Of a stretch of DNA of 64,000 bases, positions 1 through 8,038 are shown one piece after another; positions within the stretch are counted from its first letter, which is position 1; each line of letters starts with the position of its first letter. The notes beneath the pieces were generated by a model that made no database searches, had not been told where the DNA came from, and saw only the letters and a list, made by a program, of their open reading frames with translations. This DNA is from Methanobrevibacter gottschalkii DSM 11977 (lineage in GTDB: Archaea > Methanobacteriota > Methanobacteria > Methanobacteriales > Methanobacteriaceae), in contig NZ_RKRG01000004.1 of the NCBI RefSeq assembly GCF_003814835.1, positions 58,749 through 122,748 on the forward strand, given 5' to 3'. Position numbers and translations under genes: made by a program.

Positions 1-571
1 GAGATTCTTCAAGCCAGCCACATGCGGTATTAATTACATTGTCAAAAGATCTTTTATGATACACCCTAAATGTGTTAGCTCTAATTTCTGGACCCCCGCC
101 TTCAAGTAAAAAATGAATATTTAACGTATCAGAAGATATGTCCCTTTTATATGTTGATTCATCATTTGCCGTGTCTATTAATATAGATACTGGGCGAAGC
201 ATTCCAGGTTTTTCAAATAAACCTTTACTTTGTTCAATTCTTTGAACTTCATCTCCAATTACAGCCATTGGTCTTGCTGGAAGATTATTTAAACCTAACT
301 CTATTCCCTTATGAATCTGATTGAGCAGATCTCCTGAAATTTCTCTATCTTCACCAATTTCAATAATTACATGAGGAATGCCCGTATCATCGCATAAAGG
401 GAATTTAATATCTTGAGCTACCTTATAATTCTCTAAAATTTGTTCCAATGCCCATTTAGCATTTTCATTATCTTCTGCATCAATAGATCTTTTCAATGCA
501 TTGAATTTGTCTTGGGAAAGAGTTGTTGATGCATCAATGATTGTTTTTGAAATATCCTCCAAAATATCCAT
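1..571 (-). CDS. Fumarase/tartrate dehydratase alpha-subunit-like protein, partial (3' end outside window)
   Basis: An open frame runs from an ATG at 569-571 to the window edge and gives about 190 N-terminal residues. The sequence has the class I fumarase alpha-subunit hallmarks: PLCDDTG near residue 58, whose Cys is the expected [4Fe-4S] ligand, and LLEGGGPEIRANTFRV near residue 153. The family hydrates or dehydrates C4 dicarboxylates (fumarate/malate, tartrate) with an oxygen-sensitive Fe-S cluster. It starts 4 nt after the stop of the TIM-barrel gene and is the distal visible gene of the 4384-1 operon. In most methanogens such a subunit belongs to the reductive TCA branch. Next to a PrpD-family gene and two membrane proteins it may instead act on a specialised acid; that is inference. 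The C-terminus and any beta subunit lie beyond the edge. Confidence 0.82.
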   Translation of the reverse strand, partial: MDILEDISKTIIDASTTLSQDKFNALKRSIDAEDNENAKWALEQILENYKVAQDIKFPLCDDTGIPHVIIEIGEDREISGDLLNQIHKGIELGLNNLPARPMAVIGDEVQRIEQSKGLFEKPGMLRPVSILIDTANDESTYKRDISSDTLNIHFLLEGGGPEIRANTFRVYHKRSFDNVINTACGWLEES

Positions 572-575
572 ATAA

Positions 576-1478
576 TCACTCTGGAATAGACAAATCACTA
601 GATTTCACAGGAGATACTATTGCATCCGGATAATATTCATCAATAATCCTTTTTACAAGTGAAACTTGTTTTATACGAGCTAATGCTTCTTTTTCCGTTG
701 TATCCCAGTTATGATTTGCTGCAACCGAACCACCAGTTTTTAAATAAACAGGAGATGCAACTTTAATAAATTTTGGAACTTCATAATGCCTAATAAACCC
801 TCCAGTTGATTTTGGATTTTCAGTATGCAGATCAATTGCCATACTACAGGCATATCTAATAGCTGCAAGCATTGAAATTTGCAAGTCTCTTACAGGATTA
901 AGTGAATTTAACCCTTGAGCTTCAAGCAGTTTAGCAGAAGCAGGATTTGAATGACCTGCATGAGCAGATAATTTAAAATGAACATTTTCTGGAATTTCAC
1001 CTTCTGCCCTCATTTGATTTAATGCCCAAAGCAGTCCCTCATCATACAGCAATATTCCGCGAACACCTAATCTGCAAGCTCTTTTTACATCCTCAATTGC
1101 ATAAACTAGGTTATCATAACCTCTAAGACGATATCCTATTCTGCTTCCCTCTTTAGTATGGACTGTTGCTGAGGTATCATAGGTTGCTCTTGGACCTACT
1201 GCCAAGAACAATTCACATCCGTAGTCAATGGCTAAATCAATCATCTTACCAATCTCTTCATCAGTCAACATCATGATTCCTTTAGTTTGAGTTACCCTAT
1301 GAATAAAAATGCCCTGTTTGATTGATTCGGTTAAAAGAGCCTCCATTGTTTTTGGGGATTGAATTCCAGGAACTTCAAAACGATATTGTCCCCCATCATC
1401 AAAACGCTTATCTGATTTAAAGTCATCGTAAACTTCCTTTATACCAATTTTTTTGAGGAATTTTTTTGTATTCTCCAT
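576..1478 (-). CDS. TIM-barrel protein, peptidase U32-like (tentative)
   Basis: A 300-residue soluble protein. Alternating hydrophobic strands and helices (CELFLAVGP near residue 90, VRGILLYDEG near 139, VHFKLSAHAGHSNP near 164, FIKVASPVYLKTGG near 236) fit a TIM barrel. I associate it with short U32-like proteins found beside MmgE/PrpD genes, but it lacks the four-Cys cluster of typical U32 proteins such as those at 56658 and 59159 here. Reaction unknown. It lies 5 nt after the PrpD-like gene and 4 nt before the fumarase-like gene, so it is almost certainly co-transcribed with them and may act on the same substrate. An aldolase- or lyase-like role is possible. Confidence 0.55.
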   Translation of the reverse strand: MENTKKFLKKIGIKEVYDDFKSDKRFDDGGQYRFEVPGIQSPKTMEALLTESIKQGIFIHRVTQTKGIMMLTDEEIGKMIDLAIDYGCELFLAVGPRATYDTSATVHTKEGSRIGYRLRGYDNLVYAIEDVKRACRLGVRGILLYDEGLLWALNQMRAEGEIPENVHFKLSAHAGHSNPASAKLLEAQGLNSLNPVRDLQISMLAAIRYACSMAIDLHTENPKSTGGFIRHYEVPKFIKVASPVYLKTGGSVAANHNWDTTEKEALARIKQVSLVKRIIDEYYPDAIVSPVKSSDLSIPE

Positions 1479-1483
1479 ATTAT

Positions 1484-2890
1484 CTACCCTTTCAATTTAC
1501 GAACAACATATTTCATATTATAATCTTCAAGAGAATCAATAACTGTTAGATTTTTAATATCATAATGAGGATTCAAACCTTTAAATTTATCAATTAATTC
1601 TCTTAATTGTAATGGATTTTCAAAATCACCTTTTGGAAGGAATGTGATATTTTGGAAAATTCCATTTCTGAAAACATCATCTAATTTAATAATGACATTT
1701 GAAGGTCTTTTAGAAGGATATAACTCATTTAACTTATCATCTGATAAGATAATCATCCCATTTACAATGTTTTTAATAGCATTCACATCATCAACAGTAG
1801 AATAATTTTCTAAAAGACCAAATTCGATTAATTGATTAATTTTATCAACACTAACTTCACCGACAACAAGAGAAATAGCAACAGCATATGGAAGGCTTTG
1901 TTTTAATTCTTCCAAATTTTTAGGATGGAAATTGTTGTGTTCTGCTGCAATTTCATATGTTTTAACTGCAACATTTTGAATATGATTATATTCATCCCCA
2001 ATACTTGCTTTAAGCTTTAATGCTGTATCTATTGAAGAATGCAAGTGTCTGCAGAATGGATATTTTTTAAAATAGATATCCCTAACCCTTACTTTTCCAA
2101 TATTTTTGAGAGCATTTTCAAAAGAAAACTCATCAATATCATGATTTGTGTTATCTAAAACCATTGTTTTTAAAAAACCTTCATCTCCATCAAATATAGT
2201 TCCACTACCAGTAAAACCATTTCTAGCAAGAAATGCTGATAAAATACCATTATATGATGCTTTTCCAACATGCAATACTTTACCCATGGATCCCCCATGA
2301 TCAGATTCTAAAAGACCAGCAGCCTGAGTTCCACATAACCCTAATGCATTTAAAGTCTGTTTTTCATCAAGTTTTAATAATTTAGAAGCAACTACCCCTG
2401 CAATGAATGTTCCTATTGTTCCAGTTGTATGAAATCCCTTATTTCTATGTTTTGGATTTACAAGTTGACCGAGTAAAATTCCAACTTCATAACCTACAAT
2501 AACACCTTCCAAAAATTCCCTGCCGGTTAAGTCATAAGCTTCTGAAATTGCAAGAGCTGTTGAGAATATTACTGCACCCAAATGAAGTTGAGCCCCCCTA
2601 TGACCATCATCCAATTCCAATACATGTGCCGCAATACCATTTACAAAAGCAGCACTTAAAATATCTGTTTTGAAATTTTGGCCAATGATGGATGCAGTAA
2701 GATTTGAATTCCTTTTTGGCAATATCTCTTCAATAGTATTTAATGCAATTGAGGGCGCTTCTTCACTCATTCCCCTATATGTTACTCCAAAAAAATCTAA
2801 AAAAGCAGCTTTTACAGTAGTCAGTGATTCCACCGTTGCCTGTTCATAACGATAGTTCGATATAAATTTAGAAATATTTTGTAAAAACAT
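1484..2890 (-). CDS. MmgE/PrpD family protein (2-methylcitrate dehydratase-like)
   Basis: 468 residues, the usual MmgE/PrpD length. Family features include AAFLDFFGVTYRG near residue 28, the segment ending AAHVLELDDGHRGAQLH near residue 90, the GFHTTGTIGTF segment near 150 and the KKYPFCRHLHSSID segment near 275. The family includes 2-methylcitrate dehydratase, cis-aconitate decarboxylase and iminodisuccinate epimerase, all acting on polycarboxylates. Methylcitrate-cycle partners (PrpB, PrpC) are not visible, so a true propionate role is unlikely. The ATG is preceded by AGGTG. Gene order puts it after two membrane proteins and before U32-like and fumarase-like genes. Substrate not assignable from sequence. 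Confidence 0.8.
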   Translation of the reverse strand: MFLQNISKFISNYRYEQATVESLTTVKAAFLDFFGVTYRGMSEEAPSIALNTIEEILPKRNSNLTASIIGQNFKTDILSAAFVNGIAAHVLELDDGHRGAQLHLGAVIFSTALAISEAYDLTGREFLEGVIVGYEVGILLGQLVNPKHRNKGFHTTGTIGTFIAGVVASKLLKLDEKQTLNALGLCGTQAAGLLESDHGGSMGKVLHVGKASYNGILSAFLARNGFTGSGTIFDGDEGFLKTMVLDNTNHDIDEFSFENALKNIGKVRVRDIYFKKYPFCRHLHSSIDTALKLKASIGDEYNHIQNVAVKTYEIAAEHNNFHPKNLEELKQSLPYAVAISLVVGEVSVDKINQLIEFGLLENYSTVDDVNAIKNIVNGMIILSDDKLNELYPSKRPSNVIIKLDDVFRNGIFQNITFLPKGDFENPLQLRELIDKFKGLNPHYDIKNLTVIDSLEDYNMKYVVRKLKG

Positions 2891-2998
2891 AAAACACCTA
2901 TCATAAATATATGTAAAAAGTAGTATTAAAATAGGTAAGTTATGATTTTAACATGGAAAAATAGCTTACCAATTTGGCATTCCATGACAAAAAAGAGT

Positions 2999-3487
2999 TC
3001 AGATTTGAACACCAGTCAACATCAATATAACTTGTGCCACCAATGCTAAACCCAGATATGTGGATGCAATAACAAGAATTGTAATAATAACTGCCTTTGG
3101 ACCTAATGCTTTAAATTCATCCCAACTTTTACCCATACCAATACCCACATATGCTAAAAATACTGTAACAATGGATATTAATTCAACTTGAGAAACATAG
3201 TAAAGTAAAGTCTTAGATGTGGGCATTCCAGGAAATGCAAGGACAATACCAATTATACTGATATAAATAATTGAAGAAATATCCAATGGCAAATATCTCT
3301 CCATCCAAACACCAATAAGCGTAATTAATGATAATAAGAACATGCCAATTAATGCATCGCCAATAGGATGTTTATAACCAATGTAATTTCCAACAACAGT
3401 AATGATTGAGAATATAGTTAAAAGCAAAACCCAGTTTAAAATACCATGAACTGATATATTTTCTGAACCATCAATAATATCAACCAT
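2999..3487 (-). CDS. Five-helix membrane protein, putative transporter subunit
   Basis: 162 residues with about five hydrophobic segments (near 17-36, 45-63, 71-86, 101-119 and 130-157) and a conserved-looking loop GKSWDEFKALGPKAV before the last helix. That loop recalls short membrane families related to anion exporters, but I do not recognise the family. The ATG directly abuts the TAA of the DUF3100-like gene, whose final Glu-Glu-Gly codons provide a strong GGAGGGG ribosome-binding sequence, so translational coupling is likely. The two probably form a two-part transporter for the acid handled by the downstream enzymes (inference). Confidence 0.55.
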   Translation of the reverse strand: MVDIIDGSENISVHGILNWVLLLTIFSIITVVGNYIGYKHPIGDALIGMFLLSLITLIGVWMERYLPLDISSIIYISIIGIVLAFPGMPTSKTLLYYVSQVELISIVTVFLAYVGIGMGKSWDEFKALGPKAVIITILVIASTYLGLALVAQVILMLTGVQI

Positions 3488-4384
3488 TTACCCCTCCTCC
3501 TCATCTACAATAGGGTCTCTTCCAATTTTAGGTTCTAAAATCCCATATAATTTTTCTGTTAAAGGAATTGCAACAAATATTACAATATAAATACCAACGG
3601 AAAAAGAGAGCAAATTACTGAATCCTGCAAATGCCTCAATTTGAGTTGCTAATTGTGGAAATGCCGCAACAGTCGGAGCTAGTGAAGCAGCGTTCATACT
3701 TGCACTGCCTACACCACTGGCCATAGCGAATGCATATGGATGTAGCGGTATTACTGAAACACAGATACTAGTTAAGAAACTAATGAATACTGTCCCAATA
3801 ATTGTTCCAACAATAAAAAGTGCGAAAATACCTCTTGATTCCGGTGAATTAAAACCATATTTGTCAACAACAACTGCAACTTCAGGTTCACGACCAATAG
3901 ATGAAGTCATACCAATAGCTTCCCGTTTAAATCCAAGCAATAATGCAATAGGAAGTGCAATTAAAATTGTAGCTAAATGCCCCAATTCCTGCAGCATTAA
4001 AGCCGGACCCATTTCAAAAATTAAATGAATAGATTGGCCACTAGAAACTGCTAATTTTGCAATTAAAACACCAATAAATAGCATCATTGCTCCTTCAGCA
4101 ACTCTAGATTGCTTTCTTTGAATCCAAGTAATTGGTTTTGCTAAATAAAATATTAAACCTAGAATCATTGTGTATAACAAAGGCATTATTGAAATTTCGA
4201 CTCCTTTTGCTACAGGAATCTTCATTGGTCCAATAAGCTCTGCAATTACAACCAAAATAAGTACACTAATGTGCAATCCATAGTCCTTCCATGGGTTCTT
4301 TTTTAAAATACGCCTATCAGTTTTATCACGATAAATATGCCTAATATCTTCCGTATCATTATTTCTCTTTGATATTATTGACAA
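3488..4384 (-). CDS. DUF3100-like multi-pass membrane protein, putative transporter
   Basis: 298 residues with a basic cytoplasmic N-terminus (about 35 residues) followed by about eight hydrophobic segments and an acidic tail. The GKREAIGMTSSIGREPEVAV region near residue 150 and MASGVGSASMNAASLAPTVAA near residue 220 look like conserved substrate-path segments. I assign it to the DUF3100 family from memory of overall pattern, not a search. It is the first gene of the operon that ends at the window start. The start is uncertain: TTG at 4384 directly follows AAGGGG, leaving no spacer, and no ATG occurs until about residue 54; an ATA a few codons in would be better spaced. Confidence 0.6.
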   Translation of the reverse strand: MSIISKRNNDTEDIRHIYRDKTDRRILKKNPWKDYGLHISVLILVVIAELIGPMKIPVAKGVEISIMPLLYTMILGLIFYLAKPITWIQRKQSRVAEGAMMLFIGVLIAKLAVSSGQSIHLIFEMGPALMLQELGHLATILIALPIALLLGFKREAIGMTSSIGREPEVAVVVDKYGFNSPESRGIFALFIVGTIIGTVFISFLTSICVSVIPLHPYAFAMASGVGSASMNAASLAPTVAAFPQLATQIEAFAGFSNLLSFSVGIYIVIFVAIPLTEKLYGILEPKIGRDPIVDEEEG

Positions 4385-4397
4385 CCCCTTAAAAACA

Positions 4398-4438
4398 ATA
4401 TGATAATTTATTAAATTATACTCTTAAAATTATCATAT
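4398..4438. promoter_or_regulatory. 12-bp perfect inverted repeat upstream of the organic-acid operon (operator candidate)
   Basis: ATATGATAATTT at 4398-4409 is matched exactly by AAATTATCATAT at 4427-4438, with a 17-nt spacer. On the minus strand it overlaps the end of the TATA box and covers the predicted transcription start of the 4384-1 operon. That is the usual placement for a dimeric archaeal repressor. A transcribed hairpin is the alternative. Confidence 0.45.
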
Positions 4439-4443
4439 ATAAA
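4436..4443 (-). promoter_or_regulatory. TATA box of the 4384-1 operon
   Basis: Minus strand reads TTTATATA, a canonical methanogen box A, about 52 nt before the first codon. A start about 25 nt downstream would give a leader of roughly 30 nt that includes the AAGGGG ribosome-binding sequence. Confidence 0.5.
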
Positions 4444-4582
4444 TTGATAGGATATAGTTCTTAAAAGTTCTAAAAACTAGAATAAAAATAATGAAAAATA
4501 ACAACTTATTTCATAAAAAGTGAACAATACAAAATAGATTATAATTAGTTATATTAAGTATAACTAACCCAATAAATATAAT

Positions 4583-5851
4583 TTAATCTAAATACATTCT
4601 ACAGATTGGTTTTGATAAGTGTCTCCTTGCAGAAACAGGTGTTTCATAAAATTGAGCATTTTTTAAAAAACGAGTTACCTTAATAGGAACTTTTTTATCT
4701 GATTGAATTTTATTGCCACATTTTTTACATTTGAATCCCTTATTTTTACCAGCAGAAGTCATTCTTTTACCACATTCACAAATTGGATTTTTATATTCAG
4801 TATCATTTAATTTAACAACTTGAAATTTCTCAATATTAAATGTATTTTGTTCGCCAATCCCACCAAAGACCTTTATAATATCCCCCGGACGCAAATGTGA
4901 AATTAATTTTCTAAAATTTTTAGTTGGTTCATATGCACCACACTCAATCTCACCAGAATCATCAGAGATATAGAAAAACATATGCCCTCCATCAATAATC
5001 TTAGGTTTGTTTTTAACTTCTCCAATAATCTCATAACATCCAAATTGTTCCATAGAGGAAATGTTACTAACTTTTTGAATGTGCATATCAGTATGCTGAT
5101 TTGTTTTAAAAATACACCAATCAGCAATAGGTTCTGAAACTTGAACAATATCTTTTGCGATTTTAAGGGACTCAACATTATTTGATCTGATACCATATAA
5201 CACAGGGCATGGTGTTTTAGGTTCAATTGCAATATACTCCTCAGAATAATCAATATTTTCAAAAGTATCGGGAAAGGTTTCTTTATCCATTTTATAAACA
5301 GAATCATAATCAATTTGTCTTTTAGTTCCATAATTCTCAGATGCACGATAAGTTAACAGTTCAAAAGTATAATCTTTCAACGGTAAACTGATAGCTGCAA
5401 CAGATCCGATGATTCCTCTTCCTTTTTTGAATTTGTGAATTTCACAGCCAACAGATTTTGCAAGCTTTTCAGCTTCTTCAATAGTGATGAACTTATAAAT
5501 TGCTCTAAAAGCATAATTCTCCATCTCTTCTGTAATTTCTCCATCATAGAAAATCACACCAGGATTTGTATTATCACAGTCAAACATGGATAATTTTTCA
5601 ACTTCTTCCAGAACAATCTTTTTAGCTAAATCCACATTATCATCCTTTGGAATCCTAAAACTAACCCCACCATTTCCACGAGTTTTAAAACGAGCAAAAG
5701 GATTTAATCTTATCAAACGTGGATAATCCACTAAATTGATTCCATTTTCTTCAAATTTATTAATAATCTGGCTTGCTAAGTATGTAGTACACATTCCATC
5801 AGGAGAATCAGTATCATCTATTCCAATATGTAAAATATTAATTATAATCAC
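4583..5851 (-). CDS. tiaS: tRNA(Ile2) 2-agmatinylcytidine synthetase TiaS
   Basis: This enzyme attaches agmatine to C34 of the CAU-anticodon tRNA-Ile using ATP, so the tRNA reads AUA; it is essential in archaea. The N-terminus has HIGIDDTDSPDGMCTTYLA and the NPFARFKTRGNGG block of the kinase-like domain. An OB-fold region follows (near residues 270-345), then a C-terminal zinc ribbon with two CxC/CxxC pairs (CECGKR, CKKCGNK). Length of about 420 residues is normal. The listed GTG start (5849-5851) lies inside the perfect SD AAGGTGAT and no ATG follows before the conserved HIGIDDTD. The ATT at 5840-5842 sits at the spacing where ATG is found in neighbouring genes. Confidence 0.93.
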   Translation of the reverse strand: MIIINILHIGIDDTDSPDGMCTTYLASQIINKFEENGINLVDYPRLIRLNPFARFKTRGNGGVSFRIPKDDNVDLAKKIVLEEVEKLSMFDCDNTNPGVIFYDGEITEEMENYAFRAIYKFITIEEAEKLAKSVGCEIHKFKKGRGIIGSVAAISLPLKDYTFELLTYRASENYGTKRQIDYDSVYKMDKETFPDTFENIDYSEEYIAIEPKTPCPVLYGIRSNNVESLKIAKDIVQVSEPIADWCIFKTNQHTDMHIQKVSNISSMEQFGCYEIIGEVKNKPKIIDGGHMFFYISDDSGEIECGAYEPTKNFRKLISHLRPGDIIKVFGGIGEQNTFNIEKFQVVKLNDTEYKNPICECGKRMTSAGKNKGFKCKKCGNKIQSDKKVPIKVTRFLKNAQFYETPVSARRHLSKPICRMYLD

Positions 5852-5910
5852 CTTAAATATACAAATATATTAGAGTTAAAACAATATATAGTTTAATTAG
5901 GGGAATCACT

Positions 5911-6843
5911 ATGTTAACTCGAGGAAACTTGTTACAACAAACTGAAAAATTATTAAAATCCCAAGGTTTTAAAACCTCAGATATCTATGAACACGGTTCA
6001 TTTGATATTGTAGCGAGAAAAAACTTGTTAATTTTACTTTTAAAAACATTTTTAAATATTGACAGCATTAATGAACAGAATGCTCATGAAATGAATCAAT
6101 TAGCAAATATATTCCTTGCTTCCCCGATAATTATCGGAGAAAAATCAAGAAATGGTATCCTTGAAGAAGGAGTAATCTATGAAAGATATGACATTCCAAC
6201 AATTGGATTTGAAACTTTTAAAAATATGATTTTATACAATGAATATCCTGAAATATTAGCTGATCGCGGAGGTTATTTTGTTAAAATTGATGGTAATGTT
6301 ATAAAACAGTACCGTGAAGAATATTCAATGTCACTTAAGGATTTAGCAAACCTTGCACATGTATCCCGCGCAACAATGTATAAATATGAAAACGGCATTG
6401 TCCGTGCAAATACTGAAACTGCAATGATTTTAGAAGAAATATTAAATACAAAAGTTACCCTTGACATTGATTTGTTAAAACAACCTCAAAAAGATAAAAT
6501 TGAATATAGTGATGATGTTAAAGACTTATCCAAATTAGGTTATGGTGTTCTATCAACTAACAAAAGCCCCTTCGATGCTGTTGCAAAAATGAAAACTTCA
6601 GACAAACATTCACCATTAATGGCAAATGTTGAAAAAAACAGAACTGAAAAAACCTTGAAAAGAATGGCTATTCCTCTAAAAGACTTATCACTGGTTACAA
6701 CATCAGAACCTGTTTTTATAATAAATAACGATAAAATTAAAGAATCTATTGGTAAAATCCCAGTTATCAAATCTTGGGAGTTAAAAGAGTTTGAAAATTC
6801 AAAAGAATTATTAAAGATGATTAGAGAAAGAAAAGAAAATTAG
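5911..6843 (+). CDS. Archaeal HTH-type (XRE/Cro-C1) transcriptional regulator
   Basis: 310 residues, matching the archaeal family annotated as putative HTH-type transcriptional regulatory protein. Residues 1-120 form a nuclease-like alpha/beta domain (FDIVARKNLLILLLKTF near 30). Residues about 130-180 form a Cro/C1 helix-turn-helix (EEYSMSLKDLANLAHVSRAT, then YKYENG). A C-terminal alpha/beta domain ends the protein. The ATG has an AGGGGAATC ribosome-binding sequence. It is divergent from tiaS and 9 nt upstream of a Cys-rich small protein. Targets unknown. Confidence 0.8.
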   Translation: MLTRGNLLQQTEKLLKSQGFKTSDIYEHGSFDIVARKNLLILLLKTFLNIDSINEQNAHEMNQLANIFLASPIIIGEKSRNGILEEGVIYERYDIPTIGFETFKNMILYNEYPEILADRGGYFVKIDGNVIKQYREEYSMSLKDLANLAHVSRATMYKYENGIVRANTETAMILEEILNTKVTLDIDLLKQPQKDKIEYSDDVKDLSKLGYGVLSTNKSPFDAVAKMKTSDKHSPLMANVEKNRTEKTLKRMAIPLKDLSLVTTSEPVFIINNDKIKESIGKIPVIKSWELKEFENSKELLKMIRERKEN

Positions 6844-6852
6844 TGTGATCTT

Positions 6853-7239
6853 ATGGAAAATTTACAAATTACAAAAATGGAAAACCACCCAATCAAATGG
6901 ATTTGCAACTTTAAAGGACAAACAGCTATTGGAATCTGTGGTAAAACTCAAAAAATAGCTATGTTTGCATCAGATGACAGAGTTTCAAAAATATTAGATG
7001 ATATTGTAATCGGAACTGATGAATCTCAAGAGGGATATGGTTGTGAAGAAAAAAACAGATGCTGTAATTTTGATTGTGAACTTTGTGAAATTTCACCAAG
7101 ACAATACCTGCAAATCACTGGTAAAAAACCATCCAATAAAAATATAAAAGATTTAATTAACGGTTTAGCAGATTTGAATAATTCTCTTGAAGAAAAAAAT
7201 CTCGTCCCGTTTGAAGAATATGAAGTTGTTAATTTTTAA
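6853..7239 (+). CDS. Cysteine-rich conserved hypothetical protein
   Basis: 128 residues, not recognised. Seven cysteines, five of them in a tight cluster at about residues 64, 70, 71, 75 and 78 (GYGCEEKNRCCNFDCELCEI), suggest a metal or Fe-S site. An amphipathic C-terminal half (KNIKDLINGLADLNNSLEEK) follows. It starts 9 nt after the HTH regulator and is probably co-transcribed. Its stop overlaps the stop of the convergent gene by 4 nt (TTAA). Confidence 0.6.
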   Translation: MENLQITKMENHPIKWICNFKGQTAIGICGKTQKIAMFASDDRVSKILDDIVIGTDESQEGYGCEEKNRCCNFDCELCEISPRQYLQITGKKPSNKNIKDLINGLADLNNSLEEKNLVPFEEYEVVNF

Positions 7240-8030
7240 TATTCTTTTAGAAGAGTAAAATCTTCACGAGCTTCTTCGACTTTAGCCACACCAATTGAAA
7301 TTAAATCAATGTAATCTATTTTTTTATAGAATTCAAATGCTTCTTTCGGTTTTAGAATGCCACATGCAAAAATCCTAGAAGCAATTACTTTTTTATTTAA
7401 ACTAGTTAATTTTTGTTTGAATTCTTCCCTTTGAGATGCATTAAAAGCAGTTATATCCATCATATAAGAAATAGCATTGAAAGGAACCATATAAAAATCA
7501 AATAAATCCATATTTAAATTTTCAGGAATTAAATTAGTTGTCCTAAGTGGAAATGCCGTGATTAATCCTGAAAGAGAATCTGTATCATTAATGCAATCCA
7601 ATATCTTTGAAGTTAATCTCCAGTCATAAGCATCGACAATAAACTCATCAACTAACATTAATGGACAATCATAGCTATTAAATAACTCAATATCATCATC
7701 CCAATCGGTTTCTTTTGCAATTTCATAATTTGGATTTAAATAATCAACTTCAGTTTTACCAATAGTAGCTATTACCTTCATATTGCAACCCTGATCGCAT
7801 GCAATATCATATGCTTTAAGTAATTGGGAATCATTAAAAAGATTAATAGCCCTAACTCCCTGATTATATGATTCTACAATAACATCTGCAATAGCTTGTG
7901 GATTATCATACAAATCCCTTTTATATAACATGGAGCGATGCCCCAAAAATGGTTCAGCAACAAATGGAGAGTATCCAAGAATTGTTTTTGGAATTATTTT
8001 TTCTTTAAATGTTAAATCATCAAAAAACAT
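7236..8030 (-). CDS. TIM-barrel-like conserved hypothetical protein
   Basis: About 264 residues, function not recognised. The pattern of strands such as GVRAINLFNDS (near 62), CNMKVIATIGKTE (near 86), CPLMLVDEF (near 124) and KKVIASRIFACGILKP (near 214) suggests a TIM barrel, perhaps aldo/keto-reductase- or aldolase-like. I chose ATG 8030 because the upstream GTG (8039) sits in the same GTGTTTTT-ATG arrangement seen at nadX and the CBS gene, where it belongs to the ribosome-binding site. The gene follows the YbjQ-type gene directly. Confidence 0.5.
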   Translation of the reverse strand: MFFDDLTFKEKIIPKTILGYSPFVAEPFLGHRSMLYKRDLYDNPQAIADVIVESYNQGVRAINLFNDSQLLKAYDIACDQGCNMKVIATIGKTEVDYLNPNYEIAKETDWDDDIELFNSYDCPLMLVDEFIVDAYDWRLTSKILDCINDTDSLSGLITAFPLRTTNLIPENLNMDLFDFYMVPFNAISYMMDITAFNASQREEFKQKLTSLNKKVIASRIFACGILKPKEAFEFYKKIDYIDLISIGVAKVEEAREDFTLLKEY

Positions 8031-8038
8031 TAAAAACA

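Noticed and set aside
4903..5346. 147-residue open frame on the minus strand inside tiaS
   Set aside because: It is a shadow frame of the strongly conserved tiaS coding sequence, with a Leu/Ile-rich composition typical of AT-rich off-frame translation.
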